From: Roseiarcus sp963770035
GTDB lineage: Bacteria; Pseudomonadota; Alphaproteobacteria; Rhizobiales; Beijerinckiaceae
Reading direction: 5' to 3'
Assembly (NCBI GenBank): GCA_963770035.1
Contig: CAVYON010000045.1
Coordinates: forward strand, 186,001-250,000
Length of the DNA: 64,000 nucleotides
Made by a program: the position numbers and the translations under genes. Below, piece by piece: positions 1 through 8,605 of the stretch. A model generated the notes under the pieces. The model worked only from the letters and a program-made list of their open reading frames with translations. It did not search any database and was not told the DNA's origin. How positions within the stretch are numbered: the first letter of the stretch is position 1; each line of letters begins with the position of its first letter.

Positions 1-2
1 AC

Positions 3-119
3 GAGGTCGACGCGCGCGGACGGGACGGCAAGGTCAAGGTGCGCGCGGCGAGGCGCGCGGCCGATCTCGAGCGGCTGATGGACGCCGTGACCCCAGCGGG
101 ATCGTCAAGCCCAGCTTGA
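3..119 (+). CDS. 3' end of an unidentified gene entering from the left edge
   Basis: One frame is open from the window edge to a TGA at 117-119 and reads as a charged C-terminal tail (…ADLERLMDAVTPAGSSSPA). Too little is visible to name a family. The stop codon lies inside the first stem-loop of the dispersed repeat described next, so that repeat sits directly at the 3' end of this gene, as its second copy sits just after another gene near 11.6 kb. It could also be chance coding potential in GC-rich DNA. Confidence 0.35.
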   Translation, partial: EVDARGRDGKVKVRAARRAADLERLMDAVTPAGSSSPA

Positions 120-190
120 CAGTCTTCGGCGGCCTGGCAGGCTCTCGACGGGCCGCGACCCCCTGTTCATGCCCCTTAAACAGGCGTTTT
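97..190. repeat. Dispersed two-stem-loop repeat, copy 1
   Basis: Contains a perfect hairpin GTCAAGC-CCA-GCTTGAC (104-120) and a second inverted repeat CCTGTT (162-167) / AACAGG (179-184). A diverged copy with both hairpins in the same order and orientation lies at 11629-11722. On the minus strand both copies read through the same peptide string (VKLGLTIP), so small ORF calls here are probably artefacts of the repeat. From 191 to 403 I see nothing further. Confidence 0.6.
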
Positions 191-403
191 CGGGGGCCAC
201 TTCGACCGGCGCTTTTCCTCCCGACCCCCGGACTTGATCCCGCTCCAGGGTCCATGACCGCCGTTTTCTGACCAGACCTCAATGAAATCAAGAGGATACG
301 GCCTGAATTGGCCTCCAATCCGACGAGCGATTAAACGATTTCAAGGGGTTATGACGAGATTGCGGTTCGCGCGGAACCTCTAAACCCGCCCAGATCGGGA
401 CAG

Positions 404-2224
404 TCATCTCGCGTCGAAGCGGCGCTCGATTTCCTCGACCATTCCGGCGACCTTGGCGTTCGGCTGGGCGCGGCTGAACAGAAAACCTTGCACCTCCGTG
501 CAGCCCAGGCCGGCGAGAAATTCGAACTGTTCGGCGGTCTCGACACCTTCGGCCGTTGTGCAAAGACCGAGGCTTTCCCCCAGGCTGGTGGCGGCCCGCA
601 CGATGGCGCAGCTTTCCGGGCGTCCAAGCATTTCCCGAATGAAGGACTGATCGATCTTGATCTTGTCGAACCGGAATGCGCGAAGGTAGCCCAAGCCGGA
701 ATACCCCGTCCCGAAATCGTCGAGCGCGATTCGCGCGCCGAGTTCCCGCAGCCGGCCGAGAATAAACAAATTTTGCTCGCTGTTACGGAGCAACACGCTT
801 TCCGTGATTTCGAGCTCGAGCCGTTCCGGCGGCAACCCGGAGGCGCTGAGCGCCGTGACGACCACGGAGATCAGGCCCGTGCTGCGGAACTGGACTGGCG
901 ACAGATTGACCGCGACGCTGAGATTGTTCCGCCATTGCGCAGCGTCCGCGCAGGCCTGTCGCAAGGCCCACTCGCCAATCGGGACGATGAGGCCGGTTTC
1001 CTCGGCCAACGGAATAAACTCGTTCGGCGGCACGAACCCGCGCGTTGGGTGGTCCCACCGCATCAGCGCTTCGAAGCCCGAAACCTTGCGCTCCCTGAGG
1101 CCGACGATTGGCTGATAGTAGAGCTGAAGATCGCCGTTCTCCACCGCCCGGCGAAAATCGAGCTCCAAGCCTCGGCGCAGCTTCGCCTGATCGGCCATAT
1201 TCGTTTCGAAGAAACGATAGACCCCGCGTCCGTCGGCCTTCGCGCGGTACATTGCGAGATCGGCGCGTTTCAGCAGGCTGGCCGTATCCGTGTCGCCGCA
1301 TTCGAGGACGGAGACGCCGACGCTCGCGCTGAGGAAAACCTGGTGCCCGGCGACGTGGTTACAGGCTTCGACGGCCGAGATGATCGCCTGCGCGAGCGAC
1401 GCAGCCGTCGTATGAACATCAATCGAGGTATGAACGACGGCGAACTCGTCACCGCCGAGCCGCGCGCAAAAGTCGCTTGTGCCGCCGACCACGTCCGTCA
1501 ACCGGGCCGCCGCGGCCTTCAGGAATTCGTCGCCGACCGCGTGCCCTAGCGCGTCGTTGACGTTCTTGAAGCCATCGAGGTCGATGAACAAAAGGCTGAG
1601 CTGAGAGCCCGAATCCTTCGCGAATTGCTGCGCCGCGTTCAGTTTTGCGTCAAAGGCGAATCGGTTGGGCAGGCCCGTCAGCATGTCGTGATGCGCAAGA
1701 TGCGCGATCTTCTTTTCCAGCGCGATCCTTTGCTCGAGATGCGTCATCTCGTTCAGAAGCGATTCATTGGCCTTTTGAATTGCAGCCTCGGCCCGGCGAC
1801 GCGCCACCTGATTGTTCACTCGCGCCAGCACGATCGAAAGGTCGACGGGCTTCGTCACATAGTCGTTGGCGCCTGCTTTAAGGGCTTCGACGATGTCTTC
1901 CGACTGGGTCTTGGCGGTCACCATGATGACGGGCAAAAGCGACGCGGAAAATCGTTGGCGAAGCCGGCGCAAGACCTCCATGCCGTCCATCTCCGGCATC
2001 ATCACGTCGAGAAGCACGACGTCGAAGGTCTGCTCGTCGACGAGCCTCAGCGCCTGCGCGCCGCAATCGGCTTCGACGATCTCGAACCCGCGTTTCACAA
2101 ATCGGCGAGAAAGCAAGGTCCGATTGTCGGCGATGTCGTCGACGATGAGCAGTCTGGCCGCCGGCTGATTGCCCTGGTCCGCCCGTGGCCTCTGCGTTGG
2201 CCTGGCGAAGCTCCAGTTCCGCAC
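404..2224 (-). CDS. Response regulator with REC, GGDEF and EAL domains (c-di-GMP turnover)
   Basis: Predicted cytosolic c-di-GMP synthase/phosphodiesterase controlled by phosphorylation. In the 606-residue intact frame: a REC domain (residues about 24-140, phospho-acceptor D73 in LLDVMMPEMDG), a coiled-coil linker, a GGDEF domain with the intact active-site motif at 257-261 (ARLGGDEF), then an EAL domain with EAL at 385-387 and the metal-binding DDFGTGYS at 502-509. Both catalytic motifs look intact, so the direction of net activity cannot be predicted. The reading frame begins mid-linker: a second REC domain is encoded immediately upstream in shifted frames (2225-2659), so the native protein is probably REC-REC-GGDEF-EAL, like PleD with an added EAL. 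It lies downstream of, and may be coupled to, the histidine kinase at 2660-4109. Confidence 0.85.
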   Translation of the reverse strand: MRNWSFARPTQRPRADQGNQPAARLLIVDDIADNRTLLSRRFVKRGFEIVEADCGAQALRLVDEQTFDVVLLDVMMPEMDGMEVLRRLRQRFSASLLPVIMVTAKTQSEDIVEALKAGANDYVTKPVDLSIVLARVNNQVARRRAEAAIQKANESLLNEMTHLEQRIALEKKIAHLAHHDMLTGLPNRFAFDAKLNAAQQFAKDSGSQLSLLFIDLDGFKNVNDALGHAVGDEFLKAAAARLTDVVGGTSDFCARLGGDEFAVVHTSIDVHTTAASLAQAIISAVEACNHVAGHQVFLSASVGVSVLECGDTDTASLLKRADLAMYRAKADGRGVYRFFETNMADQAKLRRGLELDFRRAVENGDLQLYYQPIVGLRERKVSGFEALMRWDHPTRGFVPPNEFIPLAEETGLIVPIGEWALRQACADAAQWRNNLSVAVNLSPVQFRSTGLISVVVTALSASGLPPERLELEITESVLLRNSEQNLFILGRLRELGARIALDDFGTGYSGLGYLRAFRFDKIKIDQSFIREMLGRPESCAIVRAATSLGESLGLCTTAEGVETAEQFEFLAGLGCTEVQGFLFSRAQPNAKVAGMVEEIERRFDAR

Positions 2225-2659
2225 GACGACGCGCGACTTGGTTATTCACCCGCACCAGCGCGGTCGAGAATTCGACAGGCTTCGTTACGTAGTCGTTGGC
2301 GCCGCTTTTCATGGCCTCCATGACGCCTTCCTGGTTGGTCGCGGATCACCATGATGACCGGCAGAAGGGAGGCCGGAGAATTTCTCGCGAATCCGACGCA
2401 CAATCTCCGTCCCATTCATATCCGTGAGCGTCACGTCGAGAAGCACCACGTCGAATGTCTGCTCCTGGATGAGCCTCAGCGCCTCCGAGCTGCAATCGGA
2501 TCTCGACGATCTCGAATCCGGCCCTCGGCAAACCGGCCCGACAGCGCCGCGCGAGTTGTCCGCGGCCCCGTCGACGATCAGTAGCCTGGCGGATGGAGGC
2601 GCGCGTTCGTCGACCGCCGCGCGCCGCGCCGTGGATGCCAAGTGGGCGAAGCCGGTCAT
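2225..2659 (-). pseudogene. Frameshifted N-terminal REC domain of the GGDEF-EAL protein
   Basis: Receiver-domain fragments are spread over three minus-strand frames: SARLLIVDGAADN, then GFEIVEI, then EQTFDVVLLDVTLTDMNG, then GANDYVTKPVEF followed by VNNQVARRRAELELRQANAEA. The pieces align one-for-one with the downstream REC (TFDVVLLDVMMPEMDG, GANDYVTKPVDL, VNNQVARRRAE), so this is a duplicated receiver. At least three indels are needed to join it to the intact frame ending at 404. A plausible start is the ATG at 2659, although the kinase frame upstream is open through it, so fusion to the kinase is not excluded. Several nearby genes show similar indels, so sequence error is a real alternative to decay. 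Confidence 0.6.
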
Positions 2660-4109
2660 CGGGGTTGCTTTCTTTCCGCGCCTCACGCCGCGGCGCGGAG
2701 GGGCGGCTCGACGGATTTGAGTCGCGCGGCGCGCTCGGCGTCTGGCGTCAAGGATGGCTGGAACGCGAATGGTGAATCGAGAGCCGTGGCCAAGCTCGCT
2801 GTCGACGAAAATATTCCCGCCCATCATCATGCAAAGCTTCTGGCTCAGCGCGAGACCCAGGCCGGTCCCTTCGCGCTTGCGCGCTTCGGCGGAATTCACC
2901 CGCTTGTAGTCCTGGAAAATCGTCTTCAAATCGTCCCTCGCAATGCCGATCCCGGTATCCCGCACCTCGATTTCGATCCAGTCGCCGTGATCGAGACGCA
3001 AGCGTCGGGCGGAAAGCTCGACCAGGCCGTTAGAGGTGAACTTCGCGGCGTTGCTCATCAGGTTGATCGCTGCCTGGCGCAATCGCAACTGATCGGAGGT
3101 CATGCTTCCGACATTGCGGCATCGACGCGCGTCAGCAAGCTGATTGCCATTGGCTTGCGCCAAGGGCGCCGCTGTCGCCGCGACGTCCTCGATCAGGCGC
3201 GCGACTGGAAAGTCGCCGATCTGCAATTCCATCTCGTCGGCTTCGATCCGCGTGATGTCGAGGATGTCGGTGACGAGCGACAGCAGATGCTTGCCGGCCG
3301 CGCGAATTTGCGACAGATCTTTTTCTCGCTGGGCGTCGCCGGACAGCGTCTGCGTCTTCTTGCAGAAGCTCGCTGTAACCAATGACCGCGTTGAGAGGGG
3401 TCCGCAATTCATGGCTCATCTTGGCGAGGAAGATCGACTTGTCGACGGCTCGCCCGCTCGGCATTGTCCTTCGCGTCGGCGAGCTGCTCGGCCGTCCGGC
3501 GATGCCGCTGGGCTTCGCGCTCGAGGGCCGATTCGGAGGTCAAGGAGGCGTCCATAGTAGATCGCCAGCCAAGCCATGTAGAGGGTTGCGCTGCTGACGG
3601 ACACGATGCCGACATTCGACATCTGCTCCATGGGAATGCGGTTGGGAAGATCGCCGGCCGCGAACCAGACCGCGATAAAAGCCGCAACATTCAGGACGAA
3701 AATCGCCAGTACGCTCCAGGGGTCGGTCGCTGAGGTAGAAGAAGCCATTGGCAAGCGCGATCAGCAACCACGCCAGGAACGGCGAACTGACGCCGCCGTA
3801 GTTGTAAGCCCCAATCAAAGTCACCGCGATCAGCGTTTGAACCGAGACAATTGCGACCAGGGGCAGGCTTCCGGACACCCGCAGCACCAGGCAAAGCAGC
3901 CAGAAGACGGCGATTCCCGCTCCGATCAGCGGGACATGGAATCCTGGCGACGGATCCGCCACGAAAAGGAAGGCGACGATCGACACCCCGCTGGCCGGCC
4001 CGATGAGATGCGTGAACACGAACGTGCGCGCCCGCCCAAGCTCGGACTTGCTGAGCCGCGACCGCGCCGGGATAAACCAGTCGACAACCATAAACGCCGT
4101 GGAAAACAT
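2660..4109 (-). pseudogene. Six-TM sensor histidine kinase HK1, frameshifted
   Basis: Membrane sensor kinase in pieces. From a plausible start at 4109 (MFSTAFMVVDWFIPAR) there are about six hydrophobic segments, a short coiled coil (AEQLADAKDNAERA), the HisKA H-box (SHELRTPLNAVIGYSE, near 3375-3430) and a HATPase_c domain with the G1 box (VRDTGIGIA) and G2 box (GTGLGLALSQ). At least three frame changes are needed, near 3740, 3540 and 3420. The membrane domain is homologous to the divergent kinase at 4378-5806: both have a WFIP start motif, a …GGVSSPFLAWL/GGLSSPFLPWL loop and a NRIPM/QTIPL…G(L)ISIISAS segment. Likely partner of the REC-REC-GGDEF-EAL protein downstream. Whether the indels are biological is unresolved. 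Confidence 0.65.
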
Positions 4110-4377
4110 GACCTTGCGTCTCGGCGCCGCCGAATTCGGTTGAGTCCGACACGGCGTGACCAATTACTAAACGTATTACGATCGTCCGCAATGGCGTTTA
4201 ATTCCGCAACGTCAACCAACTCCCAATCGCGTGGCCTGGTTAAATTAGTATAACGCGGTAGCGTCGTGAGCGCTATAAGTGCCTGCCTCATTCAGACACT
4301 AAAGTTTGATTACATTATTTGGGAAGACGCTAACGCGCGCGGAGTACCAACCCGACATTGGACTTCGAGTCCGCCAA
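4110..4377. promoter_or_regulatory. Divergent intergenic region between the two kinases
   Basis: About 270 bp separate the divergent starts of HK1 (4109) and HK2 (4378) and must carry both promoters. The stretch 4230-4320 is clearly more AT-rich than its surroundings, as expected for a promoter. I see no convincing operator dyad. A TTG at 4306 would extend HK2 by 24 residues but has no better ribosome site. Confidence 0.4.
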
Positions 4378-5806
4378 ATGTCGTTCAATGCCTCCCTGAA
4401 ACCGATGATTGACTGGTTTATCCCGGACGACCTTCTTGTGGACCGCGAGATGCGCATCCGGGCTCGCTCCTTTATGATCAGCCACATCTTCGGGCCGATT
4501 CTCGGCAACGTCATTCCTGTCTATCTGCTGTGGGTTGACCCGAAGGACGCTGGAACGGACCTCGTTCTTGCGGCCTCCATCACCAGCTTTTGGGCCTATC
4601 CGTTCATTCTCAAATACACCGGCCGTTACACGGTTTTACCTTTCGTATCAATTCAGAATCTTCTCTTCGCGATACTGTGGGGCTGTTTCTTCTACGGGGG
4701 TCTATCCTCGCCATTTTTGCCGTGGCTTGTCACAGTACCATTGCTCGCCTTCTTTTATCTGGACGCCAGCGTCAAGAATTGCGTCACGATCCTGTTGCAG
4801 ATAACCATGAGCCTCGCGCTCTTCATTGCGCTGTTCGCCCTCGGCGGTCATTTTCCGCAAACCATTCCTCTCGCCGACATGCAGGGCATCGGTCTCATTT
4901 CGATCATCAGCGCGTCGATTTACGTTTCGATGATGGCGCTCTTCTACGCGCGGATCCTTGGGTTCGCAAGGCGAATTCGAAAAAGAGGTGCGCAAGCATC
5001 TCGAGACCGCGGCTCAGCTGCGGCGGGCCGTGTCCGAAGCCGAGCGCGCGAGCGCGGCAAAGGCAGGTTTTCTGGCCAAGACAAGCCACGAACTGAGAAC
5101 GCCGCTGAACGCTATCATCGGCTACAGCCAGTTGCTGCTCGAGGATACCGATCCCAGCGTCGATCCGCGCGGCGTCGACGATCTGCATAGAATTCACGAC
5201 GCGGGCCGTCAGCTTCTGCGCCTCGTCAACGCGATCCTCGATTTGTCGAAGATCGAAGCCGGCAAAATGCAAGTCTTCTTCGAACTCGATCGACGTTGCG
5301 GCTCTATTGCAGCGCGTGGTCGATCGCTGGGACGGACGCCGAGGGATCGAAGGGCGCAAGATTTCGCTGCGAATCGAAAGCGGCTGCGTACGTGATCGAG
5401 GCCGACGCCGCGAAGCTCGAGCAAGTTCTCGACGCACTCATCGAAAACGCCGTCTGCCGTACGCCGGAAGGAGACGTGGAAGTCGTCGCCCGAGCGCCAG
5501 AGCTCGCCCACGGCGGGCGATGTCGTCGAGATCTCGGTGACGGACAGGGGCCCCGGCATCGCGGAGGCGCACGTGCCAAACCTGTTCGAGACCTTCAACA
5601 GCCGGGGCGATGTCAGCGCAAGCAAGTATGGCTGCGCCGGCCTCGGCCTGCCGCTTTGCCAACGCCTCTGCGGCCTCATGGGCGCTTCGCTGTCCGTGCG
5701 GAACGCTCCGGGCGTCGGCGCAGCGATCGTCGTCACGCTGCCGCGCCGCCGGATGGAAACAAAACGGGGCGGTTACCCCGCCGGAAATATCGCCAAAGCC
5801 GCCTGA
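4378..5806 (+). pseudogene. Six-TM sensor histidine kinase HK2, frameshifted
   Basis: Membrane sensor kinase, first gene of the kinase / CheY-like / alpha-oxoamine synthase operon. The first frame (from ATG 4378, MSFNASLKPMIDWFIP) gives about six TM helices up to MMALFYARIL; then frame changes near 4960, 5290, 5385 and 5510 lead through the H-box (SHELRTPLNAIIGYSQ, about 5085-5130), an N-box region (EQVLDALIENAV) and the ATP lid (VTDRGPGIAEAHVPNLF… GLGLPLCQRL). It ends at TGA 5806, 13 bp before the response regulator. No PAS or REC domain is seen. Domain plan and neighbours resemble CqsS/LqsS, the kinases that sense alpha-hydroxyketones made by CqsA/LqsA; that functional parallel is inference. 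Indels may be sequence errors. Confidence 0.65.
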
Positions 5807-5819
5807 CCGGAGAGAGCCT

Positions 5820-6221
5820 GTGCCACGTATCCTGCTCGTCGAAGACAATGAATTCAACCGCGACATGCTCTCTCGGCGCCTTACGCGCGTGGGGTTTGAG
5901 GTCTTGTGCGCCGAAAACGGGCCGCAGGGCGTGCAAATGGCCCGCGAGGCGAAACCCGATCTCGTCCTGATGGATGTCGCTCTCGGCGCCATGGACGGAT
6001 GGGAGGCGACGCAACTCATCCACGCGACTGCGGGGCTTCGCACGTTGCCGATCATCGCGCTCACGGCGCACGCGCTCGAGAGCGATCGCCGCCGAAGCAT
6101 CGAGGTCGGCTGCTGTGATTTCGACACCAAGCCAGTCGATTTCGCCCGTCTGGTCGGGAAAATCAAACGCCAACTTGCGCCCGCGCCGGAACTCGTCGGC
6201 GCGCGCGCGATCGTTTCGTGA
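5820..6221 (+). CDS. Single-domain CheY/DivK-like response regulator
   Basis: 133-residue stand-alone receiver. It starts at GTG 5820 (VPRILLVEDNEFNRDML), preceded by a GGAGAG-like site, 13 bp after the stop of HK2 and ending 11 bp before the ATG of the synthase gene, so the three are almost certainly co-transcribed. The acidic pocket (VED), phospho-acceptor Asp in LVLMDVALG, the switch Thr in IIALTAHA and the conserved Lys in DTKPVD are all present. There is no output domain, so it should act through protein contacts or as part of a phosphorelay, probably from HK2. Compare LqsR/CqsS circuitry, in which separate receivers relay the signal. Confidence 0.85.
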   Translation: MPRILLVEDNEFNRDMLSRRLTRVGFEVLCAENGPQGVQMAREAKPDLVLMDVALGAMDGWEATQLIHATAGLRTLPIIALTAHALESDRRRSIEVGCCDFDTKPVDFARLVGKIKRQLAPAPELVGARAIVS

Positions 6222-6232
6222 GAGGACCAAAA

Positions 6233-7564
6233 ATGTTGAGCCATTCCAAAACCGCGCTGCCGCCGACCCTGACCGGCAGCCTGCGTGAATACCGCGTCGT
6301 CAACGGATCCGATCTGCTCAGGCGCATCGAGGGTTTCCGCGCGTGGCAAAACCAGCGCGTCGAGGAAGAGTTTTGGCCCTATTCTCGATCGACGGACGCC
6401 GGTCCGCGAACCGTCTGCACGGCCAGCGACGAGTTGGGCCGCAAGACGCAGGGCGTCAATTTCGGTTCGCAGGACTATCTCGGTCTGTCCGCCCATCCCG
6501 CGATCCGCCAGGCCGCGCATGACGCGATTGAACGTTATGGCGTCCACAGCGCCGGATCGCCGGCGTTCATCGGCAACACGACGCATTCGATCGCGCTGGA
6601 GCGAAAAATCTCAGGGTTCCTGGGCATGGAGCGAACGGTCTTGTTTCCGACCGGATTCGCGGCAGGCTTCGGCGCGATCAAGGGACTCGTGCGTTCGACC
6701 GACCACATCGTGATGGACTGTCTTGCGCATGCCTGCTTGCAGGAAGGAGCGGCCGCGGCGACGAAGCATGTCTACCTATTCCGGCATCTGGATACGGACT
6801 CGGCGCGCCGTTGGCTTGCGGAAATCCGCGCCAAGGACACGAAGAACGGAATCCTCGTCGTGACCGAAGCCCTGTTTTCGATGGACTCGGACACGCCGGA
6901 CATCGCCGCGCTCGCGGAAGTCTGCCACGAATACAATGCGACCCTCATGGTCGACGTGGCCCATGATTTCGGCTGCATCGGGCAGGACGGTCGAGGCCAC
7001 ATCGGCCTGCAAAAGATGGTCGGCAAGGTCGACATCGTCATGGGCAGTTTTTCGAAGACGTTTGCGTCCAATGGGGGCTTCGTCGCCACGGGCTCTTCCG
7101 GCGTTCAACAATATCTTCGCTACTTCAGCACCCCGACCACATTTTCGAACGCCTTGTCCCCGATCCAGGCAGCGGTTGTGCTGAAGGCTTTCGAGATCAT
7201 CGAGTCGGAGGAGGGACGCCAACGGCGCGACGCGCTGATGCGGAACATCCTTTCGCTGCGAAGCCAGTTGATCGCGTCCGGGATGGAGGTCTACGGCGAT
7301 CCCTCGGCGATTGTCTCCGTGAAGACGGGCACCGAAGCGCTTGCCCGCCTCGTCAGCCGGCAGTTGTCGCATATGGGCCTGATCGCCAACCTTGTCGAAT
7401 TCCCGGCCGTGCCGAGGGGAGCCGCGCGGTTTCGCCTGCAGGTCATGGCGAACCACGAGGAAGAGCAGGTCGTCAAGGCCGTCGACATCCTGCAGAACGC
7501 CTACCGCTCGGCGGCCGTCGAACTCGATGCGTTCGCAAATGGGGAGCGCCACGCGGTCGCCTGA
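6233..7564 (+). CDS. PLP-dependent alpha-oxoamine synthase (CqsA/LqsA/SPT-like)
   Basis: 443-residue fold-type I PLP enzyme of the alpha-oxoamine synthase family, which condenses an amino acid with an acyl-CoA (BioF, KBL, HemA, serine palmitoyltransferase, and the autoinducer synthases CqsA/LqsA). Visible motifs: NFGSQDYLGLSAHP near residue 77, HSAGSPAFIGN (105-115), the PLP-stacking region MDCLAHACLQEG, and the Schiff-base Lys275 in GSFSKTFASNGG. The usual VDEAHSxG motif reads VDVAHDFGCIG, so the residue after Asp and the Ser are changed. ATG 6233 is preferred over GTG 6218 because AGAGGA lies 6 bp upstream. Position after a six-TM kinase and a receiver favours signal synthesis over sphingolipid or cofactor synthesis, but the substrate cannot be read from sequence. 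Confidence 0.8.
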   Translation: MLSHSKTALPPTLTGSLREYRVVNGSDLLRRIEGFRAWQNQRVEEEFWPYSRSTDAGPRTVCTASDELGRKTQGVNFGSQDYLGLSAHPAIRQAAHDAIERYGVHSAGSPAFIGNTTHSIALERKISGFLGMERTVLFPTGFAAGFGAIKGLVRSTDHIVMDCLAHACLQEGAAAATKHVYLFRHLDTDSARRWLAEIRAKDTKNGILVVTEALFSMDSDTPDIAALAEVCHEYNATLMVDVAHDFGCIGQDGRGHIGLQKMVGKVDIVMGSFSKTFASNGGFVATGSSGVQQYLRYFSTPTTFSNALSPIQAAVVLKAFEIIESEEGRQRRDALMRNILSLRSQLIASGMEVYGDPSAIVSVKTGTEALARLVSRQLSHMGLIANLVEFPAVPRGAARFRLQVMANHEEEQVVKAVDILQNAYRSAAVELDAFANGERHAVA

Positions 7565-7577
7565 CACGACCCAGGCC

Positions 7578-7603
7578 GGCGGCGCGCCTACGTGAGCGCC
7601 GCC
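7578..7603. terminator. Possible hairpin between convergent genes
   Basis: GGCGGCGC (7578-7585) and GCGCCGCC (7596-7603) form an 8-bp GC stem with a 10-base loop between the converging stops of the synthase and the LysR gene. It overlaps the last codons of the LysR gene and has no U-run, so an intrinsic terminator is only a possibility. Confidence 0.3.
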
Positions 7604-8487
7604 CCGAGGCAGACCGACAGGCGCCCGAGGAAGGCCTCGCTCAACGGCGGAAGCGTGCGTCCTGACCTCTTGATGATGGAGACTGGCCTCCTGAACGACG
7701 GGTCATCGATCGGTTTCGACAGAAGCCCGGGCTCCGCCTTGATCTCTCTTGCAGAGCCGGGAAGGATCGTCAGTCCCAGACCGGCGCGGACCATCCCCAC
7801 CGCCGTCATCATGTAGATCGCCTCGCAGGTCGCCTTGGGCATGACGCCAGAGGCGTGAAATCCCGCTTCGACTATGGCGCGCACGCTCGTGTCCCTCTGC
7901 ATCAGGATCAACGGGAATCCGGCAAGCGCGACCGGCGTGACGGATTTCAGCCGCCCGATTGGGTGTCCCTTCGGATAGACGACGTGAAGGCGGTCTTGCG
8001 CCTGGAACACGGTTTCCACGTCGAGCGCCTTGACCGGCCCGCCCATCACGCCGAAATCCACCTCCTCCGATTGAACGAGGCTCAGGACGTGGCCGGCAAT
8101 GACGTCCCTGAGATCGAAAACCACGTTCGGTCTTGACTCGCGAAAGCCCAGGATGGCGTCGGGCAGAACCCCAGCCGCGACCGACGGCAGTACAGCCAGC
8201 CTGACGATTCCGCGCTCCTGGGTGGCGATGTCGCGCGCGCTGAGCAGCGCGGCGTCGAAATCCTGAAGCGTCCGCTCGAATGCGGGCATGAGATCGCGGG
8301 CGACTCGGGTCGGTTCGACGGAGCGCGTATCGCGGTCGAACAGGGTGACGCCGAGCGCTTCCTCCAACCGCCGGATCTGCATCGTCAGGGCGGGCTGGGT
8401 GACGTTGAGGATCGACGCCGCCCCGGTGAAGCTCTTCACCCGAGCGACCGTCAGGAAAGAACGAACCTGCCGCAGACTGACATCCAT
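7588..8487 (-). CDS. LysR-family transcriptional regulator
   Basis: 299 residues with the LysR N-terminal winged HTH (residues 1-60: LRQVRSFLTVARVKSFTGAA, NVTQPALTMQIRRLEEALG) and a substrate-binding-fold effector domain thereafter. It is divergent from the CitMHS/AtuA operon with about 118 bp between starts, the classic LysR arrangement, so it probably regulates that operon in response to the imported acid or its catabolite. The start ATG at 8487 begins MDVSLRQV at the usual distance from the HTH. Confidence 0.9.
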   Translation of the reverse strand: MDVSLRQVRSFLTVARVKSFTGAASILNVTQPALTMQIRRLEEALGVTLFDRDTRSVEPTRVARDLMPAFERTLQDFDAALLSARDIATQERGIVRLAVLPSVAAGVLPDAILGFRESRPNVVFDLRDVIAGHVLSLVQSEEVDFGVMGGPVKALDVETVFQAQDRLHVVYPKGHPIGRLKSVTPVALAGFPLILMQRDTSVRAIVEAGFHASGVMPKATCEAIYMMTAVGMVRAGLGLTILPGSAREIKAEPGLLSKPIDDPSFRRPVSIIKRSGRTLPPLSEAFLGRLSVCLGAALT

Positions 8488-8496
8488 AATGTTATC

Positions 8497-8516
8497 TTAT
8501 TACTGGGATCAAATAA
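8497..8516. promoter_or_regulatory. Candidate LysR operator
   Basis: TTATT (8497-8501) and AATAA (8512-8516) form a dyad with a 10-base spacer, fitting the T-N11-A type spacing of LysR boxes, in the AT-rich gap between the LysR gene and the transporter. A nearby TAAT-N8-ATTA dyad overlaps the LysR start codon and could be the autoregulatory half. Assigned from pattern and position only. Confidence 0.35.
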
Positions 8517-8605
8517 ATTCAATTGTCTTATGACTCCGTTCGCCGCATGAGTCAGGGCCGCAGCCCCGGAAACAGGATGGGCTGAGCCGGGAAAGGGACG
8601 CTCGC

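Noticed and set aside
488..1549. 353-codon open frame on the plus strand
   Set aside because: Antisense shadow of the GGDEF-EAL gene; no domain and Arg/Asp-rich composition.
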